Assembly (NCBI GenBank): GCA_905221605.1
Contig: CAJNDS010002592.1
Coordinates: forward strand, 1-64,000
Direction: 5' to 3'
Source of the DNA: Symbiodinium natans
Taxonomy: Eukaryota > Sar > Dinophyceae > Suessiales > Symbiodiniaceae
DNA length: 64,000 nt
Shown: positions 10,002-20,222 of the stretch, piece after piece
Position numbering within the stretch: the stretch's first letter is position 1
Layout of the letters: the number at the start of each line of letters is the position of its first letter
Notes under the pieces: generated by a model
Told to the model about the DNA's origin: nothing
The model's input: only the letters and a program-made list of their open reading frames with translations
Database searches by the model: none
Position numbers and translations under genes: made by a program

Positions 10002-10272
10002 TTGGTTCATGGTACTTGTTTAACCAAAATATTGTTTAGGGTTTAGGGTTTAGGGTTTAGGGTTTAGGGTTTAGGGTTTAGGGTTTAGGGTTTAGGGTTT
10101 AGGGGTACTTCTGAACCAATTGTAACTACTCATAACCCACTTATGCGCCCCTTGAGTGCCCTAGTCTGGTAATAAGTACAGTTAAAAGTACAGTTATAAT
10201 TGGTTTATAAGGACCAAGCACCCTAAACCCTAAACCCTAAACCCTAAACCCTAAACCCTAAACCTCCAAGCA
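10002..10272. mobile_element. MITE family A with telomere arrays in both arms
   Basis: Left arm GGTTCATGGTACTTGTTTAACC is followed by a TTTAGGG block (10035-10102). The A core follows, then GGACCAAGCA, a CCCTAAA block (10220-10263), and the right end AACCTCCAAG. The two arrays sit at mirror positions in the hairpin. Confidence 0.75.
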
Positions 10273-10365
10273 GCCGAGAGCAGGCGATCATAGCCACGAT
10301 AGCACTACGGGGATCTCCGAAATCAGGAGTGCTCTTTACCTTGGGTACGAACTGAGCCCTAAAAG

Positions 10366-10507
10366 GGTTTATGGTTCATATACCTTAATCGGAAATATAG
10401 TAGTACAGGGTATATGACCCCAATTTTAGGGTTTATGGTTCATATACCTTAATAGGAAATATAGTAGAATAGGGTATATGACCCCCCCAATTTTAGGGTT
10501 CATTTCG
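10366..10507. mobile_element. Two tandem copies of element F
   Basis: GGGTTTATGGTTCATATACC ... GGTATATGACCCCAATTTTAGG appears twice head to tail (10366-10432 and 10431-10507). The inner parts TATACC/GGTATA are complementary. Confidence 0.7.
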
Positions 10508-10826
10508 TCTTCAAGGTACTTCAATGTGTTTGTTTCGGCGGGGAGAGGGGAGGTGTCTTCTCATAAGGGGGTTATACCTTTTTGTGGTGCATGACCAGCT
10601 TTTTTTTGAGAAATCCCCCATGTATTCAACGTAGCAAGAACCACAACGTTATGCAAAAATCAATAGGTAGAAGAGCAGTAACAACAGCAAAAACGGGTAC
10701 ATTTAATAGCAGTTACAAAAACACAAGTCAATAGGTAGAAAAGAACGAAACATACTCCACACGAATGGCATCAACAACCAGAAGAACGCGCTACGTAGTC
10801 ATGGTGTCAACATTATTGGCCGTAAT

Positions 10827-10984
10827 CTACCACTTGCTTAAGAACCCCCCAAAAAATAAAAAGATTCTTCCTTATATGGGTAATACTTCTTAAATATTCT
10901 TCCTTGCATGGGCAATATGGGGATCTTTGTTCAGCATTGTTATTATTATTTTGTTTTTGGGGGGGGTTCTTAAGCAACTAGTAG
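10827..10984. mobile_element. MITE family B, enlarged copy
   Basis: Ends CTACCACTTGCTTAAGAACC and GGTTCTTAAGCAACTAGTAG. The core motif TTCCTTxxATGGGxAAT is duplicated internally, giving 158 bp instead of about 105. Confidence 0.85.
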
Positions 10985-11097
10985 TAATAACTGTGCTGCC
11001 AGGATGGCCGCAGTAACCATAGGGATGGGGGCCGAATTCCTCTCCTGAGAGTCCCTGCTTGGTTTGTCCAGCAAAGAACCACATATCTAAATATATC

Positions 11098-11212
11098 TAA
11101 GACCGGGACTAGGCCCTTATGTCCTTTTATTACAGGGGTGAGGTTTTCTTATAACCTGGTTCAAGCCAAAAAGGGCACCCTTTGTATTCCTAGGTCCCTC
11201 CTGGGTCTAGAA
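11098..11212. mobile_element. MITE family E copy
   Basis: Begins CTAAGACCGGGACTAGGCCC and ends TCCTGGGTCTAG, with the family core AAAAAGGGCACCCTT and CCTAGG. Confidence 0.6.
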
Positions 11213-11273
11213 AAGAACCACCAATCAAAGTAACCATCGCAACCGTACTACTCAAAAAATAACCGTGGTTGGT

Positions 11274-11368
11274 CGGGATGTTCCCCGTTATGCTAGCAGT
11301 CCTTCCGAACAAGGGGGTGCTATAATATCTCTATTAAGGACTGTTAGTATAAAGGGGAGCATCCCAAA
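11274..11368. mobile_element. MITE family C, complete copy
   Basis: CGGGATGTTCCCC...GCTAGCAGTCC at the left; GGACTGTTAGTATAAAGGGG and AGCATCCCAAA at the right. 95 bp, folding end to end. Confidence 0.8.
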
Positions 11369-11902
11369 AGAGTAGCCATAGCAACCATACTACCCATAAT
11401 TAAAATGGCCGTGACAGGGTTGATCTTGGACATAACGAGAAGTAAGCCAGCGTAAGCCCGGATCAGAAACCCCAAGCGCTGAACCCTCAAGCTTCGTCGA
11501 GTCACGGGCCCATACTTCAGAATCCTTTAACGAGATCCACCCGGCCTTGGGGAGCTTTCCCGAATGCCTTCGACGGTCGGGGTTCCCACTCGTTCCTTTG
11601 CGGCTTCAGTATCCAAAATGTCCCTGTTCAGGGTTTATTTAGAGTTTAGGGTTAAGGGTTTAGGGTTTCCGCGTGTCGGGTGACGTGCCCTAAAGACATG
11701 TTTGCTGAGCACCACCACACTGACAAGTCCACACATAGCGAATCCAAGCCAGGTTTAGGGAGTTATGGGTAAGGATTTGTTAGAGTCAAATGGACTATCC
11801 TTGGCACCGGCATCAAGGTGGGGCTAATTTCGGTTTCCATTGTTGGTGTTCTTGCAGAGCCTTGATTATGTACTTGCCGATGGTTGATATCTGTACCTAC
11901 AG

Positions 11903-11962
11903 ATGCCCCATTCGAGCAAGATGCTTCATCTTCCCGTCCCACTGTACAACCATGCGGCGAAG
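11903..11962 (+). CDS. Exon-like segment
   Basis: Acceptor ACCTACAG, donor GTACCCC. Twenty codons in phase 0: MPHSSKMLHLPVPLYNHAAK. A longer overlapping frame from 11790 is also open (YLPMVDICTYRCPIRAR), so the frame is uncertain. Confidence 0.4.
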
Positions 11963-12207
11963 GTACCCCAACCGAACACCCTGTAGCATGATCCCCAAAA
12001 ATGGAGCCACAATTCGGCAGATACCCCAACCGAAGATCCTCTAGCCCTCACCCTAAACTCTAAACCTTCACCCCTCTAAACTCCAAACCCAAACCCTCAA
12101 CCCCAGACCCTAAACCCCAAACCCTAAGACCTAAACCCCAAACCCTAAGCCCGAACCCCCAAGCCCTAAACCCCCTAAACCTACCCGTGGTCCACGTCCT
12201 CTTGGAG

Positions 12208-12262
12208 AGGACGGTTTATCGTGACTTGAGTGGGTTCGAGGCCCACGAGCGCCAGGCGCAGG
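12208..12262 (+). CDS. Exon-like segment
   Basis: AG at 12206-12207. Reads RTVYRDLSGFEAHERQAQ and leaves G at GTTGGGGGTTTAGGG. The frame stays open upstream to 12187 (VVHVLLE). Confidence 0.5.
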
Positions 12263-12869
12263 GTTGGGGGTTTAGGGGTTTAGGGTTTAGGGTTTTGGGA
12301 TTAGACCCCAATACCCTGAACCTCTAGACCCCTAAAGCCCCTAAACCCTAAAACCCCAAGACCCCAAAACCCTAAAACCTCAAACTCCTAAACCCTGAAC
12401 CCCAAGCCCCTGAACCCACAACACCCTGAGAGGATGACATTCTGGAGGCGTTGGGGGAAGCACTGGGCTTAAGCGAGGTGCCTTGGCACTCTTGATTGAG
12501 AGGGGCGTCTTAAGTCGGGATCACCTAGATGAGAGGTAGGGTTTAGGGTTTAGGGTTTAGGGACCTTGTATACTAAAGACCATAGGAACAACCCACAAAA
12601 TACCGAATAATAATCCTTCTTTGGCCTTATAAGGAAGAATACCCTTACCTTTTGGGGGATGCTTCAGCACATAGTACATAGTAGACTAGGTCGGCCTTCG
12701 GGCCTCTTGGATATTGTAATACATTCTGGGGATCCAAGGTTTCGTGGTATCTGTTTCAGGGTTTCAGGGTTTTGGCATCATGGGTCTAGGATTTCGTGTC
12801 CTTGGGGTTATTGTTTCAGCTTCAAGGATCTTCCGAAATTACTTCGGCTATATGTTGAGGATTTCAGGT

Positions 12870-12896
12870 GGGGGGGGGGGGGGGGGGGGGGGGGGG
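12870..12896 (+). repeat. Poly-G tract
   Basis: About 27 consecutive G. Confidence 0.95.
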
Positions 12897-13001
12897 AAGG
12901 GTAGGTACCTAGGGAAGCTTTAGGGAGTAGTATGGAGTGCAAGGTAACCTTGGGTTACATACCAATTTGGGGCTTGTAGGGTTTTGAAGCTTTGTGCCAA
13001 G

Positions 13002-13061
13002 GAAGGGGAGAAGGCGATCCTGCGGTGTCTGCACTGTCCCTACGACGTCCGGCAGCGATGG
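13002..13061 (+). CDS. Exon-like segment
   Basis: Acceptor GTGCCAAG ends at 13001, donor GTGGGATCTAGGG at 13062. Twenty codons, phase 0: EGEKAILRCLHCPYDVRQRW. The CxxC (CLHC) could be structural, but no family is recognised. Confidence 0.55.
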
Positions 13062-13557
13062 GTGGGATCTAGGGTTTGTAGGGTTTAGGGCTTATAGGTT
13101 TTATAGGGTTTAGGGTTTAGGGCTTATAAGACAGGGTTCGGGGTTTGGGGGTTCAGGGTTGCAAAAAGGGGGGCTGTTGTTGCAAGCCCAGATGCAGAAA
13201 GGGTGTAGGGTTTAGGGGTTAAGCCTCGAATCAAGAAGCGCTCCGACTCGTTTTTGTTTTTCTGTTGTCTTTCCTGAGCCTGCCTGACCTACTGCCCCAA
13301 GTCCCAAGACCCAGTCTCGAGTTTTACCTCGACCACCAATTAATTGAAGTTTCTATTCTGGTTCGGCGAAGGGATTCGCGGTTGCGTTCTTTGTTTCTGG
13401 GTTTGTTTGGTCGGAGAACGTATGTGCAAATTTCGTTCTAAGGGCTTGGAAACCGCATTGGCCCCTAAACCCTAAGCCCTAAGCCCTAAGCCCTAACCCT
13501 GTTTGGGGAGAATCAATGCACATAATCTACCAGAAGTGCCATAATTATGACAAAAAC

Positions 13558-14278
13558 CTAAATTTAGGATGTGTTACACACGTTTGCCCGGGGAAAAGTT
13601 GCTTCTACTCCAAGTGTTGCTTCTGCTCTGTTGTTTTCGGGCTGGGGTGGGGGGTGGGGGGGGGGCTTGGCAGCGTTCTGTTTCTAAGCACATGCTCGAA
13701 ACCGAATCCCTCAAAGAGGCACCAAAGTTTGAACTTTCAACCCTGCCTGAACCGAGACAGGAAACTTCAACTCTGAACCCGAAATCTGGAAGAAGAACCT
13801 GGAACCCGAAACCCCCCAAGCTCCTGTTCAATGCGATGTCGTTTCTGCTGTCTCCCAAGGTGTCTATGTCAGGCATCTGCTTGCTAAGAGTACTCATGGC
13901 CTAAGCAAGCAAGCCCGAACCATGTCTAAACTACTCCACAGTCTATTACTGCAGCCAAAAAGTGCAGACATGCAAAAATTAGCGGGCCCCATTTCTCGAA
14001 GCATTCGTGTTTCCAAACTAGCAACTTCCAAGCTCGTAGTTCTGAATTTGCTTCAATGCGAACATGGACGATACAGCTACAACACGTTCTACATGTGCTT
14101 CATCTTGCCAAGTGTGTTTTCTTCAGGCCTCAACTTCATCGCGCCTGCCACTATTTTCGACTCTGTCTTATAAAGCTACTCTACACCACAACTAACATGC
14201 TACCATAATATGTCCTACAACAACCCGCGTTGCCCACAAATCTGCGGGCAAACGTGTGCCACGCGTCCTAAATTTAGC
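13558..14278. mobile_element. Non-autonomous DNA transposon-like element, 31-bp TIRs
   Basis: CTAAATTTAGGATGTGTTAC plus ACACGTTTGCCCG (13559-13590) is inverted at 14245-14277 with a few mismatches. It spans about 720 bp with no telomere units inside, unlike its surroundings. Internal frames up to about 110 codons overlap each other and look non-coding; no transposase is seen. Confidence 0.65.
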
Positions 14279-14346
14279 ACCCTCTGTGGGCGCTCATTCC
14301 TTTGCATCGGAAGAGGTTCCCCTATACACCCTAGTAAGCACAAAAG

Positions 14347-14382
14347 GGAACCCATGTCATGTCTGGCTTACCCCGGGACCTG
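14347..14382 (+). CDS. Gene 1, exon a
   Basis: AG at 14345-14346. Twelve codons GTHVMSGLPRDL, then the textbook donor GTAAGT at 14383. Leaves in phase 0, compatible with exon b at 14480. Confidence 0.5.
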
Positions 14383-14479
14383 GTAAGTTGGGTTTAGGGT
14401 TTAGGGTTTAGAGTTTAGAGTTTAGAGTTTAGGGTCGGGTTTAGGCGACACCCGGAGATGCTTCCCAACCCCAGGACAG

Positions 14480-14540
14480 TGGCCGGCCAGTGGTGCTGGT
14501 GGTTGCTGTACACAGACCCTTGTCTTCCTAGTTCCTCTTG
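14480..14540 (+). CDS. Gene 1, exon b
   Basis: Acceptor AGGACAG, donor GTTTGGGGTTTAGGG. In the chain frame it reads WPASGAGGCCTQTLVFLVPL and leaves 1 base. Another frame (AGQWCWWLLYTDPC) is open but does not fit the next exon. Confidence 0.5.
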
Positions 14541-14619
14541 GTTTGGGGTTTAGGGTTTAGGGTTTAGGGTATAGGGTTTAGGGTTTAGGGTTTAGCTTTT
14601 AGGGTTCACTTCAGTCCAG

Positions 14620-14638
14620 TGGCACAAAGATTCGACGG
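14620..14638 (+). CDS. Gene 1, exon c (19-bp microexon)
   Basis: Acceptor CAGTCCAG, donor GTAAACC. Enters with 2 bases, reads AQRFD, leaves 2. The flanking introns would be 79 and 188 bp. Confidence 0.45.
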
Positions 14639-14826
14639 GTAAACCGCGAACCCTCTGAAACCTTGCACGCCACATGCTCAGATCTCGGGGCTCCGTAGGA
14701 CCAAAGCCCTATACACGCTAACCCGAAGATCGTTTCCTAACCTAATCCCTCAACCCTGAACCCTAAACCCTAAACCCTAAACAAAGAACTCGAGGGGCCT
14801 AGCTACTGCAGCCCTTTTAGAGGCAG

Positions 14827-14864
14827 ATTTCACGAAGCGTATGCCAGAAACGGAGTCCCTGCTT
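14827..14864 (+). CDS. Gene 1, exon d
   Basis: Acceptor GAGGCAG, donor GTTGGGAG. Enters with 1 base, reads FHEAYARNGVPA, leaves 1. Phases fit exons c and e. Confidence 0.55.
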
Positions 14865-15035
14865 GTTGGGAGTTCGTTCTTTTTGTTTTCTTGGGGGGGG
14901 GGGGGGTTGGGTTGAGGGTTCAGGGTTTAGGATTTAGGCTTTAGGCTTTAGGCTTTGGGGTTTGGGGTTTAGGGTTTAGGGTTGCACTGATTGAGAATGC
15001 ATGCGCTGGCGCATAAAGTTCAGTACCAAAGGCAG

Positions 15036-15097
15036 GGGCGGAAGCCACCTCAATGAGCGATCCTAACAGACTTGCTCTGCCCATCCCTACTTCTTAA
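15036..15097 (+). CDS. Gene 1, terminal exon e
   Basis: Acceptor AAAGGCAG. Enters with 2 bases (completing a Trp codon), reads AEATSMSDPNRLALPIPTS, then TAA at 15095. The five exons a-e join without a frame break. A MITE D copy starts immediately downstream. Confidence 0.55.
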
Positions 15098-15100
15098 ACC

Positions 15101-15212
15101 CCTTGGTAGCCCACGGGTACCCTTCACCCTTTTTTTGGTTCTGGGTTCTCTTATAAAGTAAGCAAGCAAAAAGGGTACCCTTGTTACGATATGGTTGCTG
15201 GGTTACTTAGAC
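15101..15212. mobile_element. MITE family D copy
   Basis: CTTGGTAGCCC...GGGTACCC at the left; AAAAAGGGTACCCTTGTTAC and GGTTGCTGGGTTACTTAG at the right. The core is a CTTATAAAGTAA palindrome. Confidence 0.75.
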
Positions 15213-15530
15213 CCTATAGCCCAGTCAGGTAGCAAACAGGTGGAACAACTAAGCGGTTCATGTTCACAAGCGTGACGAGCACAAGTCACGGCAAGTGTTT
15301 CTGTACCCGCAACACGATACTCCTGCACACCCTCCCAACATCAAGGACGGCGTACCCAACGCAGGGACAGCTTGGGTATGTTTTTGTTTGACGGTTGGGG
15401 CTTCGGGTCGAGCCCACATGTGTCTAAACCCTAAACCCTAAGGCCTTAACCCTACGCCTAAACCCTAAACCCTTTACCCTACACCCTAAAACCTAACCCC
15501 TAAACCCCAACCCACAAAACGCCCTTCAAG

Positions 15531-15607
15531 GGGAGACCCTGAAGACCACGCAGCTGGTCGTGGCCAAAGTCATCTGGGACGTGACCGACGAGGAGGCACA
15601 CTATAGG
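15531..15607 (+). CDS. Exon-like segment
   Basis: Acceptor CCTTCAAG. Enters with 2 bases and reads ETLKTTQLVVAKVIWDVTDE then EAHYR. Leaves in phase 0 at GTTTAGGG. Strongly coding-like. Confidence 0.65.
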
Positions 15608-16200
15608 GTTTAGGGTTTAGGGTTTAGGGGTCAGAATATTTCGGGTTTAGGGTTTAGGGGTTTAGTGTTTAGCGTCTAGGGGTTAGTGTTCCCTCATGGT
15701 CCCTATACATTAATACTATAAGACCCCCCCCCCCAAAAAAAAAAAAAAAAAACACACAAACAATAATAAAACAAAATCAAACAACTATTCCAATAATACG
15801 GGCCCCTGTATCATGCACCTGACCCCACGCTTCAGACCAAATCCTTGGTTTTAGGGTTTAGCGCTAGGGGTCAGGGTACCAAGGGTTTAGGGTTTAGGGT
15901 TTAGGGTTTAGGGTTTAGGGCGCTGGACTTAGGGGTGTTGGCGGGATGTAGGCTGTGTGAGGTGGGTGTATGTAGGGCTTCGGGGCAAAAGTCACGTCTC
16001 GAACGAAGTCGAATCGTCGCCGAATGTGACCCCGAATCCCTACCTAAGCCCTAACTCCCTAAGTGGCCCACCCCCCGTATGACCCCACAAGCCCTAAGGA
16101 ACCTTATACCCGTATAGCCCTCAACCCTAACCATAAAAGCCCTAAACCCTAAAAGACCTAAATCCTATAAAACTAAACCCTATAACCCTAAACCCTCTAA

Positions 16201-16285
16201 AACGTAACATCCCTAAAATCCCTAAAATCCCTAAACTCCCTAAAATCCCTAAAATCCCTAAACTCCCTAAAGTCCCGAATATCCC
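16201..16285 (-). repeat. Tandem 10-mer variant (CCCTAAAATC)
   Basis: Repeated CCCTAAAATC / CCCTAAACTC units, a longer derivative of the telomere unit, leading toward the acceptor at 16335. Confidence 0.85.
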
Positions 16286-16335
16286 TAGAATCCCTCAACT
16301 CATGGCATCCCCCAGCTCCTCAAACGCACGCGCAG

Positions 16336-16388
16336 CCTGGAAGGTGTCCGAGCAGTCGCGAGCAGGAGAGGAGCTGTCCCTTGGAGTG
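16336..16388 (+). CDS. Exon-like segment
   Basis: Acceptor GCGCGCAG. Enters with 2 bases, reads WKVSEQSRAGEELSLGV, donor GTTTAGGG at 16389 in phase 0. Confidence 0.6.
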
Positions 16389-16797
16389 GTTTAGGGTTTT
16401 TAGGGTTTAGGGCTTCGGGTTTAGGGTTTACAAAACAGGGTTCAGGGTTCAGGTTTTAGGGCTCAGGGTTTAGGGTTTACAAAACAGCGTTTAGGGTTCA
16501 GGTTTTAGGGCTCAGAGTTTAGGGTTTAGGGTTTCGTAAGGATTGCAAGAGAGGACATAGCGGTTTGAGGGTTTTATGCGTTGCAAAACTTCCACACCCA
16601 AATTTAGGGTTTGGGGGCTTGATGGTTTCGGGTTTGGGGGGCTGAGGGTTTGGGATCAGCCTTGACGGGCTTGGAGCTCAGCCGCGCGGAGTTTTTGGGG
16701 GATGGCTGTGGGTCTTCTTGCTGGATAAGTTGTCTTGCCTGACATACTGAACCCTAAACCCTACAAAGCAAATTTCTCAACCCTGAAGCCTACCTAA

Positions 16798-16861
16798 ACC
16801 CCCAAAGTATGAAACATACTAATACTTTTTGACCGGTTTGTTGCATACTTTGGGGGTTTGG
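16798..16861. repeat. Short inverted repeat (family J)
   Basis: CCCCCAAAGTATGAAACATAC at the left versus GTTGCATACTTTGGGGG at the right, with a 25-bp AT-rich loop. Confidence 0.7.
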
Positions 16862-17166
16862 GATCCTATACCCGCATGTGAAGTGGTGAATGTGATGCCC
16901 GACCGGCCGAGTCGAATTTCCTCATAGTTGCCCTGAGCTTTCGCCCCTCTTCGGGTATTAACATGGGCCCTTCATAATATGGTCCCTTACCTCCTCTAAA
17001 AGGCTCTGATTTATGGGCCTTAGGCTTTTTTATGGGGAAAAAAGGGTATATAAGGGGTCAACTTTTCAGGGCCCTGCCCAGCTTGCCATGTGACGGTGGG
17101 AGTGTCGAAAGGGTGCTGTTTCGGTTCGAGAGCCAGCCCTAGAAAGCTAAGCTTTCAACGGTGATC

Positions 17167-17271
17167 TGCTATTTGCCTAAGAACCCCCCGAACAAGTAAC
17201 TTTTATTCCTTAACAGGGCAATATAGGGATTACTATGTTTCATGTTTTGGGGGTTCTGAAGCAACTAGTAG
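17167..17271. mobile_element. MITE family B copy
   Basis: TGCTATTTGCCTAAGAACCC ... GGGTTCTGAAGCAACTAGTAG, 105 bp, with the core TTCCTTAACAGGGCAATATAGG. Confidence 0.85.
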
Positions 17272-17310
17272 CTGTAGGGGTGGCACTTTAAGCTGTCAGA
17301 GTTTAAGCAG

Positions 17311-17363
17311 CTTGCGCTCTTTATTAGCAAGCCAGCCCTTCTTGCGAATTTTGAGATGGGCTG
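17311..17363 (+). CDS. Exon-like segment
   Basis: Acceptor TTTAAGCAG, 40 bp downstream of a MITE B. Reads LALFISKPALLANFEMG, leaves 2 bases, donor GTTCGT. Confidence 0.5.
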
Positions 17364-17417
17364 GTTCGTATGTCCCTCCTCGGCCCCCCAAATTTTCAAG
17401 CCTGACTCACTCCCTCG

Positions 17418-17530
17418 CTTGGTTGCCCAGTGGTACCCTTTTCCCTTGTTTGGGGTTCAAGGTCCCCTTATAAAGTAACCAACCCCAAAAAAGGGTGCCC
17501 TTATTATAACATGGTTACTGGGCTACTCAG
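17418..17530. mobile_element. MITE family D copy
   Basis: CTTGGTTGCCCAGTGGTACCC ... AAAAAAGGGTGCCCTT and CATGGTTACTGGGCTACTCAG. Same architecture as 15101 and 46027. Confidence 0.8.
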
Positions 17531-17752
17531 CTAATATTCGATGTCCCCTGTATTGGTCCCTAAACCCTAAACCCTAAACCCTAAACCCTTGGTCATTATC
17601 GTCTTCTGGGCAGGGTTCAGTGTTTTTTTGGGGGGTTCGAGGGCAGTTCGTGTTGCAGAGAAGGAACCCTAAACCCTAAACCCTAAACCCTAAACCCCAA
17701 ACCCCAAACCCCAAACCCCAAACCCTAAACCCTAAACCCCTAAACCCTAAAG

Positions 17753-17790
17753 GCGCCGGGCGCTGTCATCCGTGAACCGCGTGGCCTCAG
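17753..17790 (+). CDS. Short exon-like segment
   Basis: CCCTAAAG acceptor. Enters with 1 base, reads RRALSSVNRVAS, leaves 1, donor GTGTGG. A MITE A begins 23 bp later. Confidence 0.4.
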
Positions 17791-17813
17791 GTGTGGCCCG
17801 GGGTTTTTCACTC

Positions 17814-18449
17814 TACTTGGAGGTTTTTTGGTACTTATAGTAACCCCATGAATGAGTGTAGCTATTTCCAGCCATTTTAAGTACCCTGATAGGGTCAATA
17901 ATTGGGTCATAAGTAGTACCCCATTATGTGGTACTTATAGTAACCCATCTTACTTAAGCCAGTAGCTGAACTTTAAACTTTTTGGGTTTCCTTTTTTTAG
18001 TAGGCATAATGAAGTTTAATGTTGGACCCTCTGTACTGTGTAGGGCCCCCCCCCCCAGTCGAGGCGTGGATGGGAGCCTGATTACACGGCCCCGGGGGCT
18101 TATATGATTTCAATAAGGAGGAGTTTAGACAGGTTTAAAAGGGGCAGCGATCCCCGGTTATCTTCTTTCAAGGCGCGCCACGTGGAATTTTCTTACGGCG
18201 CCCGGACGGTTTGACTTTAAAGAGGACCCCGCAAACAGGCAGGGGGTCCTGATTAATTCGGCCAAATTGACTTTAAAGAGGGGGCCCCTACTAAAGAGCA
18301 ACATTAACCTTTATTCTTCTCGGGTTGTTGGAGAAGTAAGCCATTAGAAGTGTAGCTATTTCCAGCCATTTTAAGTACCCTGATAGGGTCATAATGGGGT
18401 CATAAGTACAGTTATGTTTGGGTTACTAAGTACCATGAACCTCCAAGTA
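17814..18449. mobile_element. MITE family A split by about 390 bp
   Basis: The left arm TACTTGGAGGTTTTTTGGTAC and the right arm GTACCATGAACCTCCAAGTA are both present. The core GTAGCTATTTCCAGCCATTT occurs twice (near 17866 and 18353), with unrelated sequence between. This is either a nested insertion or a duplication followed by insertion. Confidence 0.65.
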
Positions 18450-18489
18450 GTGGCGATGGTTGTCACCCTAAACTCGAAACCCTGAACCG

Positions 18490-18632
18490 TAAGTTTAAGG
18501 TTCCAAGTATGGGCTCTTAGCTTGGGCCCCTTGTGTCCCTCAAATGCGCTATGTTTCGTTAGGGCCCATACTCCGGATCCCTAAGAATAAGGGTAAGGGA
18601 CCATACTCAGGGCCCATGGTTCCAACCTTAAA
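18490..18632. mobile_element. MITE-like inverted repeat, family L
   Basis: TAAGTTTAAGGTTCCAAGTA...GGGCCC at the left, GGGCCCATGGTTCCAACCTT and AAACTTA at the right. A relative of the right half (AGCCCATACT ... AAGGGACCA) recurs at 61730-61785. Confidence 0.6.
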
Positions 18633-19495
18633 CTTATAAGCCCTGCACCCTGTTAAACCCTAAACCCTAAACCCTAAACCCTAAACCCTAAACCCTAAAC
18701 CCTAAACCCTAAACCCTAAACCCTTTCGTCCTGAACCCACAAAGAACCTAAAATCCCAAAGGCCACTCCGTGGTGCATGTTGAAACCCCGTGGGGCCGAA
18801 GCCTGAATTCCACAACGGACCGTATATGTTACCTTACCGTGCTTAAACTATCGATGTAGAAGGGGCCCTACAATCCTTAAGCTCTAAACTAAACCCTAAC
18901 CTTCCCCCCCCCCCTCAAAAAAAGTGGTGATGAGGTCCCGTCACTGTTTGGGGACCAAATATGGCACTTGTGGATGTTTAGGGCCATGGATTAGAGACCT
19001 GGCCTATTGAACCAGCCGGGCTGCGTACATATATAGGGCTTTGGGAGTTATAGGGGCGGTTGACCTGAGCCGAAAGCCCTAAACCCTAAATGGGTTCTGG
19101 ACTGCCACCACATCCATTGCCTCACACCTCCAAATCCCCTTCCCTGCAAGGTCCCTCAGTTCACATCAGGTTATTTCAGGTCCGAAGCCCTAAGCCCTAA
19201 ATTCCCAGTCAGCCAGTACCCTACAACATGGGGCCACATACGGTTGCTGCAATTGAAGCCTGAAGCTCTGAAAGCGCAGAGTCCTTTAACACCCTCAGAG
19301 AGCGCCTCTGAGCCCAATTCCCTAAAACCCTAAACCCAAACCCCCTCCCCCCCCCCCTTCCCCAGCCCACCCAAGCAGCCTCGCCAGGGTTGAGAGTTGG
19401 CTTGTAACCCTGAACCCTATACTATTTTTTGTTTGCGCAAGAACCCAACAAACATGAAAGGTTCTAATTTCTATATTGCCCTTACAAGGAAGAAT

Positions 19496-19690
19496 CGATA
19501 TATATATATATATATATACACATATTTATTTATTTATTTATTAGTTTATTTATATTCGTTTATATTTATTTATGTTTATGTATTTATTTGTTTGTTTATT
19601 TATACATTTGTTTATTGCTTAATTATTATTACTAATTATTACTATTACTCTTCTTCTTCTTCTTGTTATGATTATTGTTCTTATTATCGG
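19496..19690. repeat. AT-rich microsatellite stretch
   Basis: (AT)n followed by degenerate TTTA/TTAT repeats and a CTT run. The 107-residue frame over it is repeat-derived. Confidence 0.85.
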
Positions 19691-19753
19691 GGGGGGTTTC
19701 GTATGAGCAAACAGAAGTAAGCCTTGAAGTAATCCCTCCCATCCAGAGCGCAG

Positions 19754-19843
19754 CTCCTCCCTGCGAAGAGGTCCACGGAATCACCTCGCCAAGCAGATCG
19801 GCGGCTCCAACAACTACTTCTTCGACCTCAGTGCCGCAGCAGG
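19754..19843 (+). CDS. Exon-like segment
   Basis: Acceptor GAGCGCAG. Enters with 1 base and reads SSLRRGPRNHLAKQIGGSNN then YFFDLSAA. Leaves GG before GTTTAGGG. A strong coding signature. Confidence 0.65.
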
Positions 19844-20128
19844 GTTTAGGGTTTCGGGTTTCGGGTTTAGGGTTTAGGCTTAGGGTTTAGGGTGTAGGGT
19901 GTAGGGTTTAGGGCTTAGGAACGCAGGGCTTCGGTTTGAGTGCAAAGGTAGGGCTTCGATTTTAGGGCACAGCGCCCAAACCCTAAACCCTAAGCCCTGA
20001 ACCCTAAACCCTAACCCCTAAACCTGCGGAACACACACCGCACACCCGACCAAGCTTCCGGACATGGGCGTTCATGTTTGTCTAGATCTATTTCTATAGC
20101 GGATTCGTGAGACGAAGCATGATACCTT

Positions 20129-20222
20129 CCAGGATGGGCTGTTAGGCCATATAATTAATCCCTATAATCAACCCTATAAAGGGCCTCGTTAAGGGGTTAT
20201 AGGGTATAATCGCCCGTCCTGG
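20129..20222. mobile_element. MITE family H copy
   Basis: CCAGGATGGGCTGTTAGGCC at the left and GGTATAATCGCCCGTCCTGG at the right, with central AACCCTATAAAGGGCCTC. A second copy is at 36971-37064. Confidence 0.75.

Noticed and set aside
12218-12260. Possible tRNA (GTGGGTTCGAGGCCCAC resembles a T-arm)
   Set aside because: No matching acceptor stem, D-arm or anticodon arm in the expected positions. The stretch also reads as a coding-like exon.
13516-13904. Overlapping frames of 83-111 codons inside the TIR element
   Set aside because: Frames overlap on both strands and include telomere-derived peptides. None looks like a transposase.
19397-19720. 107-codon Tyr/Ile-rich frame
   Set aside because: It covers TA and TTTA microsatellites.
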